NCBI GenBank assembly: GCA_004173515.1
Contig: SECN01000001.1
Location: forward strand, 21,074 to 85,073
Length of the DNA stretch: 64,000 bases
From: Myxococcaceae bacterium
GTDB lineage: Bacteria > Myxococcota > Myxococcia > Myxococcales > Myxococcaceae
Direction of reading: 5' to 3'
Both the position numbers and the translations under genes were made by a program. Below the pieces are notes generated by a model that saw only the letters and a program-made list of their open reading frames with translations, was not told where the DNA came from and ran no database searches. The number at the start of each line of letters is the position of its first letter. The stretch's first letter is position 1. Below, in pieces: positions 63,581 through 64,000 of the stretch.

Positions 63581-64000
63581 GCGCGAGCGGGGCGTGGCCC
63601 AGCAGGCCTCGCAGCGACCCACGCTGGAGTCCGAGCTAGCCATCCAGCAGGGCAACATCACGGAGCCTGGAGAAGCGGACGCGACGCGGCGACTGCTCGC
63701 CGCGTGGAGGAAGTACCGGACCGCGTTCGATGCGTTCCTCCAGGAGCGGGAGCCGGAGGCCTCCCGTGCGCGCTATTTCGCGTCGCTGTCCCCGGCCTTC
63801 CAGGAGACGAAGGCGGCCGCGTCCGCCATCCTCGCGCTGAACCAGGACGCGATGGTGCGCAAGAGCGACCGGTTGCGGCAGCAGAGCGAGCAGGTGAACA
63901 CGCTGATGGCGCTGTCGGTGATGGCGGCGCTGGGCTTCGGGTTGTTCTTCACCACGTCGCTGGTGCAGCGCGCGCTGCACCAGCGACGTGGTGAAGAACA
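63375..64000 (+). CDS. Sensor histidine kinase, partial (KdpD kinase half, runs off window)
   Basis: From GTG 63375 a frame of 208 codons stays open to the edge. It begins with a membrane helix (PLVLALLLLGALAVITLARVG), has a helical periplasmic sensor domain of about 150 residues (VLEDNYRSVLATQRITEQLERMDSA...) and a second helix (LMALSVMAALGFGLFFTTSLV), after which HAMP and kinase domains would be expected. It overlaps the kdpD frame by about 206 bp. The GTG has no ribosome-binding site, so the true start may have been lost with the kdpD end. The last codons lie in a perfect palindrome and may not be authentic. Confidence 0.65.
   Translation, partial: MRARLLLAQAPLVLALLLLGALAVITLARVGRSGQRVLEDNYRSVLATQRITEQLERMDSAALFIIAGERERGVAQQASQRPTLESELAIQQGNITEPGEADATRRLLAAWRKYRTAFDAFLQEREPEASRARYFASLSPAFQETKAAASAILALNQDAMVRKSDRLRQQSEQVNTLMALSVMAALGFGLFFTTSLVQRALHQRRGEE
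63943..64000. repeat. Perfect 58-bp palindrome at the window end
   Basis: Bases 63943-63971 are the exact reverse complement of 63972-64000, with no spacer; symmetry holds to the last base and may continue beyond. It lies inside the histidine-kinase frame, just where the sequence should continue into a HAMP domain. A fold-back artefact at a contig end fits better than a natural coding palindrome. Confidence 0.95.

Overview
The window is very GC-rich, gene-dense DNA with many GTG/TTG starts, lipoproteins and family markers typical of myxobacteria: a DUF2381 paralogue, CHAT-TPR proteins, ferritin-like lipoproteins and kelch/PKD lipoproteins. A Myxococcus/Corallococcus-type member of the Myxococcota is the best guess. 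About 53 genes are supported. No rRNA, tRNA, CRISPR array or intact insertion sequence was seen.

Layout. 1-9.3 kb: a membrane histidine kinase overlapping a methyltransferase; a small ferritin-like protein; a second methyltransferase; an alpha/beta hydrolase; a YedY/MsrP-like molybdoenzyme with its cytochrome b partner; a beta-helix lipoprotein. 9.5-18.3 kb: a MecA-like penicillin-binding transpeptidase; a tight three-gene operon (exported barrel-like protein, lipoprotein with nuclease-like tail, immunity-like protein); a DUF2381 protein plus lipoprotein; a P-type ATPase remnant. 18.5-25.1 kb: an RND/MMPL exporter, a serine hydrolase with TPRs, a glutathione S-transferase and an M23 peptidase. 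25.2-32.1 kb: an operon of ECF sigma factor, putative anti-sigma factor, small exported protein and membrane-anchored TPR-CHAT caspase-like protease, then a GAF histidine kinase and an MlaF-like ATPase with altered catalytic residues.

32.1-43.9 kb is accessory in character: an astacin-like peptidase with a lectin-like propeller; a TetR regulator convergent with an amidohydrolase that has a strong inverted-repeat operator; a HipBA toxin-antitoxin module with paired palindromic operators in an AT-rich pocket; a Vps62-like secreted protein; a CPBP protease; and two paralogous ferritin-like lipoproteins. 44-54.6 kb is more housekeeping: DEAD-box helicase, HflX, RecQ, a SpoIIIAA/Ycf45-like R3H ATPase, an orphan receiver, a GNAT acetyltransferase, an ECF sigma factor and an Imm33-domain protein. 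54.7-57.6 kb: two lipoproteins, one a PKD-kelch protein.

57.9 kb to the end is a kdpFABC potassium-uptake operon followed by kdpD and a separate sensor kinase. KdpD appears to lack an internal block and its normal C-terminus, which is replaced by out-of-frame reading into the next gene. The window ends in a perfect 58-bp palindrome inside the kinase gene, which may be an assembly fold-back. Sequence near the right edge should be treated with caution.
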